Of a DNA stretch of 64,000 nucleotides, positions 8,320 through 17,520 are shown piece by piece (positions within the stretch are counted from its first letter, which is position 1; each line of letters begins with the position of its first letter). This DNA comes from Bordetella pertussis 18323. Lineage in GTDB: Bacteria; Pseudomonadota; Gammaproteobacteria; Burkholderiales; Burkholderiaceae_B. The stretch lies in the NCBI RefSeq assembly GCF_000306945.1, contig NC_018518.1, forward strand, positions 3,720,001-3,784,000. Direction: 5' to 3'. The notes beneath the pieces were generated by a model that worked only from the letters and a program-made list of their open reading frames with translations, searched no databases and was not told the origin of the DNA. The position numbers and the translations under genes were made by a program.

Positions 8320-9097
8320 TTTCCTGCGCCACGAACGGCACGGCGGCGTGCTGCTGTTGACCATGGACCGCGAACGCACCCGCAACGCCCTGTCCGATGC
8401 CGACGCGGTCGAGGCGCTGGTCCAGGCCTGCGCGCGGATCGGCGCCGACCTGTCGGTGCGGGCCGTGGTGCTGACAGGCTCGCATGGCGTGTTCTCGTCC
8501 GGCGGCAATCTCAAGACGCTGTCCGATACGGTGGGCGCCGGGCTGGGCGAGCCGGTGCACAGCCTCCAGGCCTATCGCAGCGGCATCCAGCGTATCCCGC
8601 TGGCGCTGTACAACCTGGAGGTCCCGACCATTGCCGCGGTCAATGGGCCGGCCATCGGCGCCGGCTGCGACCTGGCCTGCATGTGCGATATCCGGCTGGC
8701 CGCCCGCCAAGCCAGCTTTGCCGAGAGTTTCGTCAAGCTGGGCCTGACGCCGGGCGACGGCGGCGCCTGGCTGTTGCCGCGCATCGTCGGCATGTCGCGC
8801 GCTTGCGAGCTGGCGTTCACGGGCCGCAGCATCGACGCCGCGCGCGCCCGCGAACTGGGGTTGGTCTCGGAGGTGTTCGACGCCGACGCGCTGCTGCCGG
8901 CGGCGCTGGCGCTGGCCCAGGAGATTGCCCAGCATTCCGGCCATGCGCTGCGCCTGACCAAGCGGCTGTTGCGCGAGGGCCAGCATACGCGGCTGGATAC
9001 CTTGCTGGAGCTGTCGGCGGGCTTCCAGGCGCTGGCGCATCACACGCAGGAGCATGCCGGCGCGCTCGACGCCCATCTGAGCCGCAAGCGAGGCTGA
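8312..9097 (+). CDS. Enoyl-CoA hydratase/isomerase family protein
   Basis: This 261-residue crotonase-fold protein has the oxyanion-hole regions RNALSDADAVEAL and SSGGNLKTL, then AAVNGPAIGAGCDLACMCD and FAESFVKLGLTPGDGG. The second catalytic acid of classical hydratases is near GLTPGDGG, where an Asp occupies the usual acidic region. It likely hydrates or isomerises an enoyl-CoA made in this cluster. It overlaps the CoA transferase by 8 bp. Confidence 0.92.
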   Translation: MTDFLRHERHGGVLLLTMDRERTRNALSDADAVEALVQACARIGADLSVRAVVLTGSHGVFSSGGNLKTLSDTVGAGLGEPVHSLQAYRSGIQRIPLALYNLEVPTIAAVNGPAIGAGCDLACMCDIRLAARQASFAESFVKLGLTPGDGGAWLLPRIVGMSRACELAFTGRSIDAARARELGLVSEVFDADALLPAALALAQEIAQHSGHALRLTKRLLREGQHTRLDTLLELSAGFQALAHHTQEHAGALDAHLSRKRG

Positions 9098-9163
9098 CGC
9101 GGCTGCGCGCCGGCCTTGCGGCCGCCGCGGCATCCGACAAGCACCAACAGAACGGAGACGACC

Positions 9164-10135
9164 ATGCATTCCAGGACCCTGGCCCTTGCGCTATTGTTCG
9201 TCGCGGCGTTGGCGCAGGGTGGCAGCGCCCGCGCGGCGTCCGACTATCCCGCGCATCCGGTGAAGATCATCGTGTCCCTGCCGCCGGGCAGCGGCGCGGA
9301 CACGACCGCGCGGTTCCTGTCCAAGCATCTGGCGGAGCGTTTCAAGCAGCCTTTCGTGGTGGAAAACCGGCCCGGCGGCAACAGCTTCATTGCCGCCCAG
9401 GCCGTGGCTACCGCGCCGCCCGATGGCTACACCCTGTTCGTCGCCAGCAATTCGCCCATGACGACCAACGCGGCTGTCTTCAAGAACCTGCCCTACGACG
9501 CGGTCAAGGACTTTGCCCCGGTCGCGCCGATCGCGCGCTTTCCGATGGCCCTGGTCGTGCCGGCCAATTCGCCCTACCGCAGCGTTGCCGATCTGGTGGC
9601 CGCCGCGCGGGCGGCGCCCGGCCAGCTGAACTTTGCCAGCGGCACCGCGACCTACCAGGTCGTGCTGGAGCTGTTTCACGAGCAGAACGGAATCAAGGCC
9701 ACCCACGTGCCGTACAAGGGTACGTCGGCCGCGCTGGCCGACGTGGCCGGGGGCGTCGTGCAATACAGCGTGGCCGACGTCAGCGCCGCCTTGCCGTTGA
9801 TCCGCGGCGGCAAATTGCGGCCGCTGGCGGTGACCAGCACACGGCGCATCAAGGACCTGCCCGACGTTCCCACCATGCAGGAAAGCGGCAACAAGGGGTT
9901 CGAAGCCTATGCCTGGACCGCCGCCTTCTTTCCCGCGAAGGTCGATCCGGCCATCGTCGCGCGCGTGTCCGACGCCGTCCAGGCGCTGGTGCGCAGCCAG
10001 GAAGGCAAGGCGTTCATGGAGCAATTGGGCGGCGAGCCCTTCGTCGGCGGCCCCGATACCCTGGCGGCGTTCCAGCGCGACGAGCTGGCGTCCATGCGGC
10101 GCATCGCCAAACTGGCCAATATCCAGCAGGAATAG
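9164..10135 (+). CDS. Bug-family tripartite tricarboxylate-type periplasmic receptor
   Basis: This 323-residue protein has a clear signal peptide (MHSRTLALALLFVAALAQGG, cut near SARAA). The Bug/TctC fold follows with VKIIVSLPPGSGADTTARFL, NRPGGNSFIAAQAVA and YTLFVASNSPM. Bug proteins bind carboxylates or amino acid-like ligands in the periplasm and are greatly expanded in Bordetella. A GGAGA site precedes the ATG. It follows the hydratase by 66 bp, so it may bring in the acid handled by the CoA transferase. No TctA/TctB membrane subunits are adjacent. Confidence 0.93.
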   Translation: MHSRTLALALLFVAALAQGGSARAASDYPAHPVKIIVSLPPGSGADTTARFLSKHLAERFKQPFVVENRPGGNSFIAAQAVATAPPDGYTLFVASNSPMTTNAAVFKNLPYDAVKDFAPVAPIARFPMALVVPANSPYRSVADLVAAARAAPGQLNFASGTATYQVVLELFHEQNGIKATHVPYKGTSAALADVAGGVVQYSVADVSAALPLIRGGKLRPLAVTSTRRIKDLPDVPTMQESGNKGFEAYAWTAAFFPAKVDPAIVARVSDAVQALVRSQEGKAFMEQLGGEPFVGGPDTLAAFQRDELASMRRIAKLANIQQE

Positions 10136-10145
10136 CGATCGGGGC

Positions 10146-11063
10146 TCAGCGCGCCTGGCCGGCGGCCGGCTCGGTCTGCATCAGGCGGCACGCCATGTCG
10201 ACGAAGTTGGCGGTGGTCGGCGTGGCGTTGTCGGGATGCACGGCCAGGGCGATGCCGACCTTGATGGTTTCGGCCAGTTGCGGCACATTGACCAGCCGCA
10301 CGCCGCTGCCGGCCTGCCGGCATGCCACCTTGGGCACGATGGCCAGGCCCAGCCCGCTTTCCACCAGGCTCAGGATGGTCTGCACCTGGATCGCCTCCTG
10401 CGCGATGTGAGGCACCACGCCATACTGTTGAAACGCGTACATGATCAACGCGTGCATGCCCGGCACGTGCGTGCGCGAATAGCCGATGAACGGTTCGTCC
10501 GCCAGCTCGTCGAGCGCGACGTCGTCGCGCTGCGCGTAGCGGCTACCGGCCGGCACCGCCAGCATCAGATGATCGGCCTGCAGCAGCGTGATGCGGGCCG
10601 TCGACGGTTCCAGCACCGGAAAGCGCACCAACGCGACGTCCAGGGTGTGCGCATCCAGGCGGCGCAGCAGGTCCACCGTGGTGGACTCCTCGATGACCAG
10701 GTCCACGCGCGGGTAGTCCTTGCGGAACGCCGACAGCAGCTGCGGCATCAGCGAGTAGATCGACGAGCCGACAAAGCCCACCTTGAGCATGCCCTGCTTG
10801 CCGCTGGCGCCTTCCTGGGCAGCGCGCTGGATTTCATCGGCGTAGAACAGCGTGGCGCGCGCATAGCGCAATACCACCTCGGCCGCCGGCGTGGGTTGCA
10901 GGCCCGCGGGCAGCCGCTCGAACAGCTGTACGCCCAGTTCCTGTTCCAGTTTCTTGATCGCGGTGGAAAGGGGCGGTTGCGCCATATGAAGCCGCTCGGC
11001 CGCCCGATGGAAATTGAGCGTTTCGGACAGGACCAACAATTGCTTGAGCTGGCGTAGCTCCAC
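10146..11063 (-). CDS. LysR-family transcriptional regulator
   Basis: This 305-residue protein starts at GTG 11063 (VELRQLKQLLVLSETLNFHR), the classical LysR N-terminal helix-turn-helix with AERLHMAQPPLSTAIKKLEQ. The ligand-binding domain begins near LKVGFVGSSIYSLMP. An upstream ATG at 11123 is in frame but would add unrelated residues. It is divergent from the acyl-CoA dehydrogenase operon, the usual position for a LysR activator, and convergent with the Bug gene. Confidence 0.92.
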   Translation of the reverse strand: MELRQLKQLLVLSETLNFHRAAERLHMAQPPLSTAIKKLEQELGVQLFERLPAGLQPTPAAEVVLRYARATLFYADEIQRAAQEGASGKQGMLKVGFVGSSIYSLMPQLLSAFRKDYPRVDLVIEESTTVDLLRRLDAHTLDVALVRFPVLEPSTARITLLQADHLMLAVPAGSRYAQRDDVALDELADEPFIGYSRTHVPGMHALIMYAFQQYGVVPHIAQEAIQVQTILSLVESGLGLAIVPKVACRQAGSGVRLVNVPQLAETIKVGIALAVHPDNATPTTANFVDMACRLMQTEPAAGQAR

Positions 11064-11122
11064 GGCGCGCCTCCAGTGATGCGCCGGGCTGGCGATATGC
11101 ACGATGTATTGCCCGGTCCACA

Positions 11123-11134
11123 TCTAATATTAGA
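11123..11134. promoter_or_regulatory. Candidate LysR binding palindrome
   Basis: TCTAATATTAGA is a perfect 12-bp AT-rich palindrome in the 185-bp space between the divergent LysR gene and the acyl-CoA dehydrogenase operon. AT-rich dyads of this kind are typical LysR sites. The assignment is by position only. Confidence 0.45.
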
Positions 11135-11248
11135 CCGTGATATGGGCTGCGTGTAGATTGTCGTGATGCCCGCGCAGCCGCGCGGGCCATGGGTTTCACG
11201 GCATCTTCAAGAACCGGCGCGCGTGCGCGGTGCCGTGCCGCCGCACGT

Positions 11249-12421
11249 ATGGGAGCCATCTTGGGCACGATCATCGAGGCGCTGCAGCTCGCCGCCATTC
11301 CCGCGCACGACGAGGCCCTGCGTCCGGCCGTGCGCGCCTTCCTGGACGAGGCGCTGCGGGAAATGCCGGCGGATCGGCGGGCGCGCTCCTGGATGGGGCA
11401 TGACGCCGAATTCAGCCGCGCGCTGGCGCGGCAGGGCTGGCTGGGCCTGACGCTGCCCGTCGAGTACGGCGGCGCGGGCCGCAGCAATTTCGCGCGCTTC
11501 GTGCTTAGCGAAGAACTGCTGGCCGTCGGCGCGCCGGTGTCGGCGCACTGGATCGCCGATCGCCAGACCGCGCCATTGATCCTGCGCTTCGGTTCGCCGG
11601 CGCAGCGCGCGTTCTACCTGCCCAGGATCATCCGCGGCGAGGCCTTCTTCGCCATCGGCATGAGCGAACCCGACACCGGGTCGGACCTGGCCAGCGTGCG
11701 CACGCGCGCCACGCCCGTCGCCGACGGCTGGTTGCTGAACGGACGCAAGATCTGGACGACGAACGCCCACCGTTCGCACTACATGTGCGCGCTGGTGCGC
11801 ACCTCCGGCGCGCCGGAAGATCGCCACCGCGGGCTGTCGCAGATGATCTTCGACCTTGCCCTGCCGGGCATCGAGATCCGGCCCATCCGCGACATCGCCG
11901 GCGATGCGCATTTCTGCGAGGTGCTGTTCGACAACGTGCTGCTGCCGCACGATGCGCTGGTGGGCGAGGAAGGCAGCGGCTGGCGGCAGGTGATGGCCGA
12001 GCTGGCGCTCGAACGCAGCGGTCCGGAGCGCATCTACTCCAGCATGGTCCTGCTCGATGGCTGGCTGGCCCATCTGCGTTGCGACGCCGCGCCCCAGCGG
12101 GCGCAGGTCTGCCTGGCGGGCCGCCTGGCCGCGCGGCTCGCGGTGCTGCGCTCGATGTCGCTGGCGGTATCGCAGCGGCTGGAGCAGGGCGCCGACGCCA
12201 GTCTCGCCGCCGTATTGGTGAAAGACCTGGGCACCGAGTTCGAGCAGGCGGTTCCCGAGCTGATAGGGCAGGCGCTGCACGCCAGTCCGCAGCCGGCGCC
12301 CGACGATGTGCTGATGCGTACGCTGGCCTACCTGACGCTGATCAATCCGACATTTTCCTTGCGCGGCGGAACGCGCCATATCCTGCGCGGCATCATCGCG
12401 CGCGAGCTCGGGCTGCGCTGA
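11249..12421 (+). CDS. Acyl-CoA dehydrogenase, large FAD subunit type
   Basis: This 390-residue flavoprotein has the family blocks GWLGLTLPVEYGGAGRSNF, GMSEPDTGSDLASVRTRATP (FAD and substrate contacts), LNGRKIWTTNAH and, near the C-terminus, GGTRHILRGIIARELGL. It oxidises an acyl-CoA to an enoyl-CoA and passes electrons to ETF. The second, shorter dehydrogenase follows 27 bp later; such pairs often act as heteromers. The ATG at 11249 sits just before the homology; an in-frame ATG at 11189 is possible. Confidence 0.92.
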   Translation: MGAILGTIIEALQLAAIPAHDEALRPAVRAFLDEALREMPADRRARSWMGHDAEFSRALARQGWLGLTLPVEYGGAGRSNFARFVLSEELLAVGAPVSAHWIADRQTAPLILRFGSPAQRAFYLPRIIRGEAFFAIGMSEPDTGSDLASVRTRATPVADGWLLNGRKIWTTNAHRSHYMCALVRTSGAPEDRHRGLSQMIFDLALPGIEIRPIRDIAGDAHFCEVLFDNVLLPHDALVGEEGSGWRQVMAELALERSGPERIYSSMVLLDGWLAHLRCDAAPQRAQVCLAGRLAARLAVLRSMSLAVSQRLEQGADASLAAVLVKDLGTEFEQAVPELIGQALHASPQPAPDDVLMRTLAYLTLINPTFSLRGGTRHILRGIIARELGLR

Positions 12422-12447
12422 GGCGGACCTACATCGAGGGGGAGTAC

Positions 12448-13431
12448 ATGGTGTCCACCATGCAGCAGGATCTATACGAAACGTTTGCCCGGGCGCTGGC
12501 CGGCCTGTGTCCGCTGGAGCGGGTGCGCGAGCTCGAAGCCGCGGCCGATCCGCGCGCCGGCGCCGCGCGCGCCTGGAACGAGGTGGACGCCCTGGGCTAT
12601 GGCGACGCCTTGTCGCCCGCCGAACACGGCGGCGCCGGCCTGTCGCTTGCCGATGCCGAAGGCTTGCTGCGGGCCGCCGGGGCCATGGCCTTGCCGTTTC
12701 CGTTTGCCGACACCTTGCTGGCGCGCGCCTTGCTGCGCGCCGCCGGGCAGGCCGTGCCGGACGGGCCGATCGCCCTGGGCGTGGCGCTGCCCCATGGCGC
12801 CGGCTGGCGCTGCGCGCCCATCGCGGGCGTGGCGCTGGCGCAGGCCGTGGCGGTCGAGCACGATGGTTGCCTGGCGCTGTGGCCGGCGCCGGACGCGGTC
12901 CAGCCCGGCTTGTTCCGGCCGCGCGCCAGCGGCGCGCCCGCCGGCGCCGTGCAGGCCTGGCGCAATGCGGCCGACGCCGCGGGCATGGCAGGGGCCATGC
13001 AGGCGGTGCTGGATCGCTGCGTGGCCTATGTGCAGGAGCGGCAGCAGTTCGGCCGGGCCCTGGGGCGGTTTCAGGCGGTCCAGCAGGACATCAGCATGCT
13101 GGCCGAGCAAGTGGCGGCCGTGGCCATGGCCGCGCGGCTGGCATGCGCCAGCGGCGTGCTGTTTCCCGATCCCGCGCTTGCCGCCTGTGCCCGGCTCAGG
13201 GCCTGCGAGGCCGTGCCCGTTGTCTGCGCGCTGGCGCATGCGGTGCATGGCGCCATCGGTATCACCGAGGAATTGCCGCTCGGCCTGTACACGGCGCGGC
13301 TGCACGAGTGGCGCGCCACCGGGATGAGCGAAGACGATTGCGCCGAGCTGCTTGGCCGGCGCGTGCTGGCCGATGGCGAGCGGACGCTGCTGGACGTGGT
13401 GCGCGGGATGGTGTCCGCCGCCCACGCCTAG
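12448..13431 (+). CDS. Acyl-CoA dehydrogenase-like protein, shorter partner
   Basis: This 327-residue protein has only weak N-terminal acyl-CoA dehydrogenase character. Its C-terminal helical domain is clear: RCVAYVQERQQFGRALGRFQ followed by QQDISMLAEQ and HAVHGAIGITEELPLGLYT. Such diverged subunits often pair with a full-length dehydrogenase, as here with the gene 27 bp upstream. A strong GAGGGGGAG site precedes the ATG. The substrate is unknown. Confidence 0.88.
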   Translation: MVSTMQQDLYETFARALAGLCPLERVRELEAAADPRAGAARAWNEVDALGYGDALSPAEHGGAGLSLADAEGLLRAAGAMALPFPFADTLLARALLRAAGQAVPDGPIALGVALPHGAGWRCAPIAGVALAQAVAVEHDGCLALWPAPDAVQPGLFRPRASGAPAGAVQAWRNAADAAGMAGAMQAVLDRCVAYVQERQQFGRALGRFQAVQQDISMLAEQVAAVAMAARLACASGVLFPDPALAACARLRACEAVPVVCALAHAVHGAIGITEELPLGLYTARLHEWRATGMSEDDCAELLGRRVLADGERTLLDVVRGMVSAAHA

Positions 13432-13496
13432 CGTCGTCCGCACGCCGCGCCGCCGGCGCAGCGATTTTTCCCCTTGTCTCCTTTCCGAGGTCCATC

Positions 13497-14690
13497 ATGT
13501 CCGTCCATCCAGATCCCGTAGTCATCGTCGCGGCGCGGCGCACACCCATCGGCGCGTTCCAGGGCGCGCTGGCGCACTACAGCGCGCCGCAACTGGGCGC
13601 CCATGCGCTGGCCGCCGCGGTGCGGCAGGCGGGCCTGCAGCCCGACGCGGCGCAGGAGGCGCTGATGGGATGCTGCCTGTTCGCCGGGCTGGGGCAGGCG
13701 CCGGCCCGCCAGGCCGTGCTCGGCGCAGGGCTGCCTACCGACGTGCAGGCCACCACCCTGAGCAAGATGTGCGGCTCGGGCATGAAGGCCGCCATGCTGG
13801 CGCATGACATGTTGCGCGCCGGATCGGCCGATGTGGTGCTGGCCGGCGGCATGGAGTCGATGAGCAATGCGCCGCATCTGATCCCCAAGGCGCGCCAGGG
13901 ATATCGGCTCGGTGACGGCCAGTTGCTCGACCACATGTACCGCGACGGCCTGCAGGATGCCTACGAAGGCCGGCTGATGGGGCATTACGCCGACCTGGCC
14001 GCGCGCGAATACGGCTTCTCCCGCGAACAGCAGGACGCGTATGCGCACGAGAGCGTCCTGCGGGCGCAACGCAGCGTCGCCGAAGGCGAATTCGCCGAGG
14101 AAATCGCGCCCATAGCCGGCCTGGCGCGCCGTGGCGCGCCGGCCGCCATGGTCGCTGTCGACGAGACGCCCGGCCTGTGCGACGTGTCGCGGCTGGCCAG
14201 CCTCAAGCCGGTCTTCAATGCCGACGGCACGGTGACTGCCGGCAACGCCTCTTCGATCTCCGACGGCGCGGCCGCCCTGGTGCTGACGCGGCAGGCGCAC
14301 GCCGAGCGCCTGGGGCTGGCTCCCCAGGCGCGCATCGTCGGCCATGCCACCGCGGCGCTGCCACCGGGCCAGTTTCCGGCCGCGCCCGTGCGCGCCATCG
14401 CGCGGCTGTTCGAGCGGGTGGGCTGGGACCGCGACTCGGTCGACCTGTTCGAGATCAACGAGGCTTTCGCGGTCGTGACGATGATCGCCTTGCGCGAACT
14501 GGGCCTGCCGGCCGAACGGGTCAATGTCAACGGCGGCGCCTGCGCCTTGGGGCATCCGGTCGGCGCCACGGGCGCGCGCCTGATCGTCACGCTGATGCAC
14601 GCGCTGCGGCGGCGCGGCCTGCGTCGCGGCGTGGCCTGCCTGTGCCTGGGCGGCGGCGAAGCGACGGCGATCGCCGTCGAGCGCGCCTGA
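13497..14690 (+). CDS. Acetyl-CoA acetyltransferase (thiolase)
   Basis: This 397-residue degradative or biosynthetic thiolase has the acylated Cys92 in SKMCGSGMKA, the second motif NVNGGACALGHPVGATGARL with the catalytic His, and the C-terminal Cys in CLCLGGGEA. It would cleave a 3-ketoacyl-CoA made by the upstream genes or condense acetyl-CoA units. It is 65 bp past the second dehydrogenase and likely in the same operon. No 3-hydroxyacyl-CoA dehydrogenase is present in the cluster. Confidence 0.95.
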   Translation: MSVHPDPVVIVAARRTPIGAFQGALAHYSAPQLGAHALAAAVRQAGLQPDAAQEALMGCCLFAGLGQAPARQAVLGAGLPTDVQATTLSKMCGSGMKAAMLAHDMLRAGSADVVLAGGMESMSNAPHLIPKARQGYRLGDGQLLDHMYRDGLQDAYEGRLMGHYADLAAREYGFSREQQDAYAHESVLRAQRSVAEGEFAEEIAPIAGLARRGAPAAMVAVDETPGLCDVSRLASLKPVFNADGTVTAGNASSISDGAAALVLTRQAHAERLGLAPQARIVGHATAALPPGQFPAAPVRAIARLFERVGWDRDSVDLFEINEAFAVVTMIALRELGLPAERVNVNGGACALGHPVGATGARLIVTLMHALRRRGLRRGVACLCLGGGEATAIAVERA

Positions 14691-14738
14691 GGCCGCGGCC
14701 GCCCGCCGGCCCGCTTGCCGGGCGGCGGGCGCGGCGCG

Positions 14739-16371
14739 CTACGCCCTGGCGCTTGCGCGCGAGACGACGATACCCGCCGCCTCGCGGTCCCACAGCGGAG
14801 ATAGCCGCTGCTCGGCGCGCTGCTTGAGCTTGAACTTCTCGATCTTGCCGGATTCGGTCAGCGGCAACGCATCGACGAATTCCAGGAAGCGCGGCACCAT
14901 GTAGTAGCTCATGTTTTCCACGCAATACCGGGTCAGGTCCTGGTAGCTCAGCGCGCTGCCCGGGCGCAGCAGCACCGAGGCGCCGACTTCATCCTCGGGC
15001 AGATCGCCGCGTACGGGGTAGACCGCGGCATTGACGACTTCGGGATGCGACATGAGGACGGCCTCGACTTCCTGCGAGGAAATATTCTCGCCGCGCCGCC
15101 GTATGGAGTCCTTCTTGCGGTCGACGAAGTACAGATAGCCGTCCGCGTCCAGGTAGCCCCGGTCGCCCGTGTGGAACAGGAAGTTGCGCCGCGCCTGCAG
15201 CGTCGCCTCGGGCATCTTGTAGTAGCCCGAGGCCGTGCTCCAGGTTTCGTGGCTGCGCAACGCGATCTCTCCGGTCTGGCCGGCGGGCAGTTCGATGTCG
15301 TTGTCGTCGACGATGCGCAGGTCGATGCCCGGGCGCGGCTTGCCGCAACTGAAGGCCTTCTCGGCGGGATCGTCCAGCCGGGTGGAGGCCGCCAGGCAAT
15401 AGTCGCTGAGCCCGTAGCCGGTGAAAACCTTGACGCCGAAGCGGGCCTCGAACTCGTGCACATAGGGCGGGACGGGCGCCATCGAGCACAGCCGGACCTT
15501 GTGGTCGCGGTCCTGCGGCGTGGGCGGCTGGGTCCACAGGAAATTGACGATCGCGCCCAGCGAGTTGAAACGGGTGGTGCCGCACTGGCGGATCTCGCTC
15601 CAGAAGCGCGTGGTCGAGTAGCGGTCCGTCAACGCCACGGTGGCGCCCGCCACGAACGCCGTCCAGGTACTGTTGAGCAAGGCGTTGGCATGGAACAGCG
15701 GCAGGCAGACATACTCCACGTCGTCATGGGCGACCCAGCGGGCCATGGCGTTCTGCGCCGCCCACACATTCACCCCCGCCTGCGGCCACATGACGGCCTT
15801 GGACGGCCCCGTCGTGCCCGACGTGAATAGCAGCGCGCCAAGCTGCCAGGGGTCGGCGTCGAACGCCTGGTCCTCGCGGCCATCCTGCTCCAGCGCGGCG
15901 TAGCGGATGGCCCGGGGGGCCTGCTGCGCGGCATGTCCGGCCATCGTCGACGACGACGATCCGCTGCAGCCTGGGAAGTTCGTGCAGGCACGCCGCGATC
16001 AGGGCCAAATACTTCTCGTGCACGATCAGCGTCGTGATGTCGGCGAAATCCAGGTAATAGACCAGCAGCTTTCCCTTGGCCGCGGTATTGATCGGCACCC
16101 ACACCGCGCCGATCTTGGCCAGCGCGAATACCGCCAGGATCATCTCCGGGCAATTGTCGAGAATCAGCCCGACATGCGCGCCGGCCTGCACGCCATGGGC
16201 TTTCAGGCCCCGGCCGACGGCGCTGCTGCGCCGGTCGAACCCGGCATAGCTGATCCTTTCGTCGCGCGGCAGGAAATGAAGAAAGGTCTTCTCGCCATGC
16301 CGCCGGGCCTGCATCGCGGTGATTTCCGCCATGCTGCGTTGCTTGATATCGTCCAGCGTGAAGTCTGCCAT
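14739..16371 (-). pseudogene. AMP-dependent acyl-CoA synthetase, frameshifted
   Basis: Two overlapping frames together make a normal acyl-CoA ligase. The N-terminal part (MADFTLDDIKQRSMAEI to LQRIVVVDDG) is in one frame. The rest, with the ATP-binding loop LLFTSGTTGPSK, GYGLSDYCLA, TGDRGYLDADGYLYFVDRKK and the C-terminal lysine loop ESGKIEKFKLK, is in another. The shift lies near 15,920-15,960, next to the repeated GTCGTCGTCGAC run. The span is 1633 nt, one base more than a multiple of three, so a 1-nt insertion or 2-nt deletion fits. The gene is convergent with the thiolase and probably activated the acid used by this cluster. IS481 lies about 105 bp upstream of the start. Confidence 0.85.
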
Positions 16372-16471
16372 GTGGGCCTTGATGTCGTTGCCGCCGTGCA
16401 CATTCGGTGCGGAGAGCGCCGCGCGCCGGGGTTGCCCGGTCGGCGTGGCGCCGGCCGGGTGATGGGCTCGT

Positions 16472-17422
16472 CTAGTTGTGAACTGTCAATAGGTTGTATT
16501 CGTCCAGGTTGAGTCTGGAGATGGGTACAGCGCGCCCGATGCCTTGGTGGGGTCGATGCCAGTTGTAGTGGTGTAGCCAGGATTTCATGGCATCGGCTCG
16601 GTGTTGGGAGTTCTGGTAGGTGTGAGCGTAAGCCCACTCACGCAAGGCCGACTGGATGAAGCGTTCGGCCTTGCCATTGGTCTGTGGGCGGTAAGGTCGG
16701 GTAAAGCGGTGCTTGATGCCCAGCTCATGGCACAGCGCGGCGAAGGCGCGGCTGCGAAAGGCCGAGCCATTGTCGGTGAGCAAGCGCTGGATGGTCACGC
16801 CCAGGCGCTGGTAGTAGGCCACTGCGTCCTTGAGGAACTGGACGGCGCTGGGGAAGCGCTCGTCGGGGTGGATGTCGGTGAAGGCCACGCGGGCGTGGTC
16901 ATCGATGGCCACGAAGACGAAGTCCCAGCCGGCCCCCTCAACGGTATCGCGTCGGTTGCCCGTGACCCGGTGGCCAGGGCGCTGGATACGTCCCAGCTTC
17001 TTGATGTCGATGTGCAGCAGATCGCCGGGGGCCTGATGCTCGTAGCGCACCACCGGCTCGGCCGGCTCCAGGTCGGCCAGGTGCGACAGACCGGCGCGGG
17101 CCAGGACGCGGCTGACGGTGCTGGCTGACACGCCCAGCGCCTGGGCGATGCGCGCTTGGGTCAGCCGCTTGCGGCGCAGCTCCACGATAGCCAGCGCCTT
17201 GGCCGGCGCAATCGCTCGGGGCGAGACCGTCGGGCGCGAGGACGCATCGGCCAAGCCCGCCTGGCCCTGAGCCAGGAAGCGGCCCAGCCATTTGCGCACA
17301 GTCGGCGCGGTGACCCCATAGGCGCGGGCCGCTTCAGACACACAAACTTGATGGGCGATCAATTGCTGGACCATTTCGAGTCGACGTAGGAAGGTCAATC
17401 GGGCATGCTTATGGGTGTTCAT
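16472..17422 (-). CDS. IS481 transposase (copy 2)
   Basis: This is the complete 316-residue transposase. It has an N-terminal helix-turn-helix (RAYGVTAPTVRKWLGRFLA), a second one (IAQALGVSASTVSRVLARAG), and an rve/DDE core with Asp in LLHIDIKKLG, Asp in LLTDNGSAF and Glu in GKAERFIQS. It differs from copies 3 and 4 by CVSEAARAYG in place of CVPEAARAYG. It ends ..TVHN, and the TAG stop comes from the flanking CTAG. Confidence 0.97.
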   Translation of the reverse strand: MNTHKHARLTFLRRLEMVQQLIAHQVCVSEAARAYGVTAPTVRKWLGRFLAQGQAGLADASSRPTVSPRAIAPAKALAIVELRRKRLTQARIAQALGVSASTVSRVLARAGLSHLADLEPAEPVVRYEHQAPGDLLHIDIKKLGRIQRPGHRVTGNRRDTVEGAGWDFVFVAIDDHARVAFTDIHPDERFPSAVQFLKDAVAYYQRLGVTIQRLLTDNGSAFRSRAFAALCHELGIKHRFTRPYRPQTNGKAERFIQSALREWAYAHTYQNSQHRADAMKSWLHHYNWHRPHQGIGRAVPISRLNLDEYNLLTVHN

Positions 17423-17519
17423 CCGGCCGGGCTCCTTGAGTGAACTGGGGGGTCGGCGATTTCCAGTTTCTCAAATCCGGTTCGGATGAACCATGCATAC
17501 AACCTATTGAATCTTCACA
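16477..17519 (-). mobile_element. IS481: IS481 (copy 2, complete, 1043 bp)
   Basis: The tips TGTGAACTGTCAATAGG (16477) and CCTATTGAATCTTCACA (ending 17519) are imperfect inverted repeats. The flanks are TCTAGT on the left and GCTAGC on the right: both have the CTAG core of the IS481 target but are not the same 6-mer, so a clean 6-bp target duplication is absent. The right-flank CTAG also forms the stop codon of the LysR gene. Confidence 0.97.
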
Positions 17520-17520
17520 G

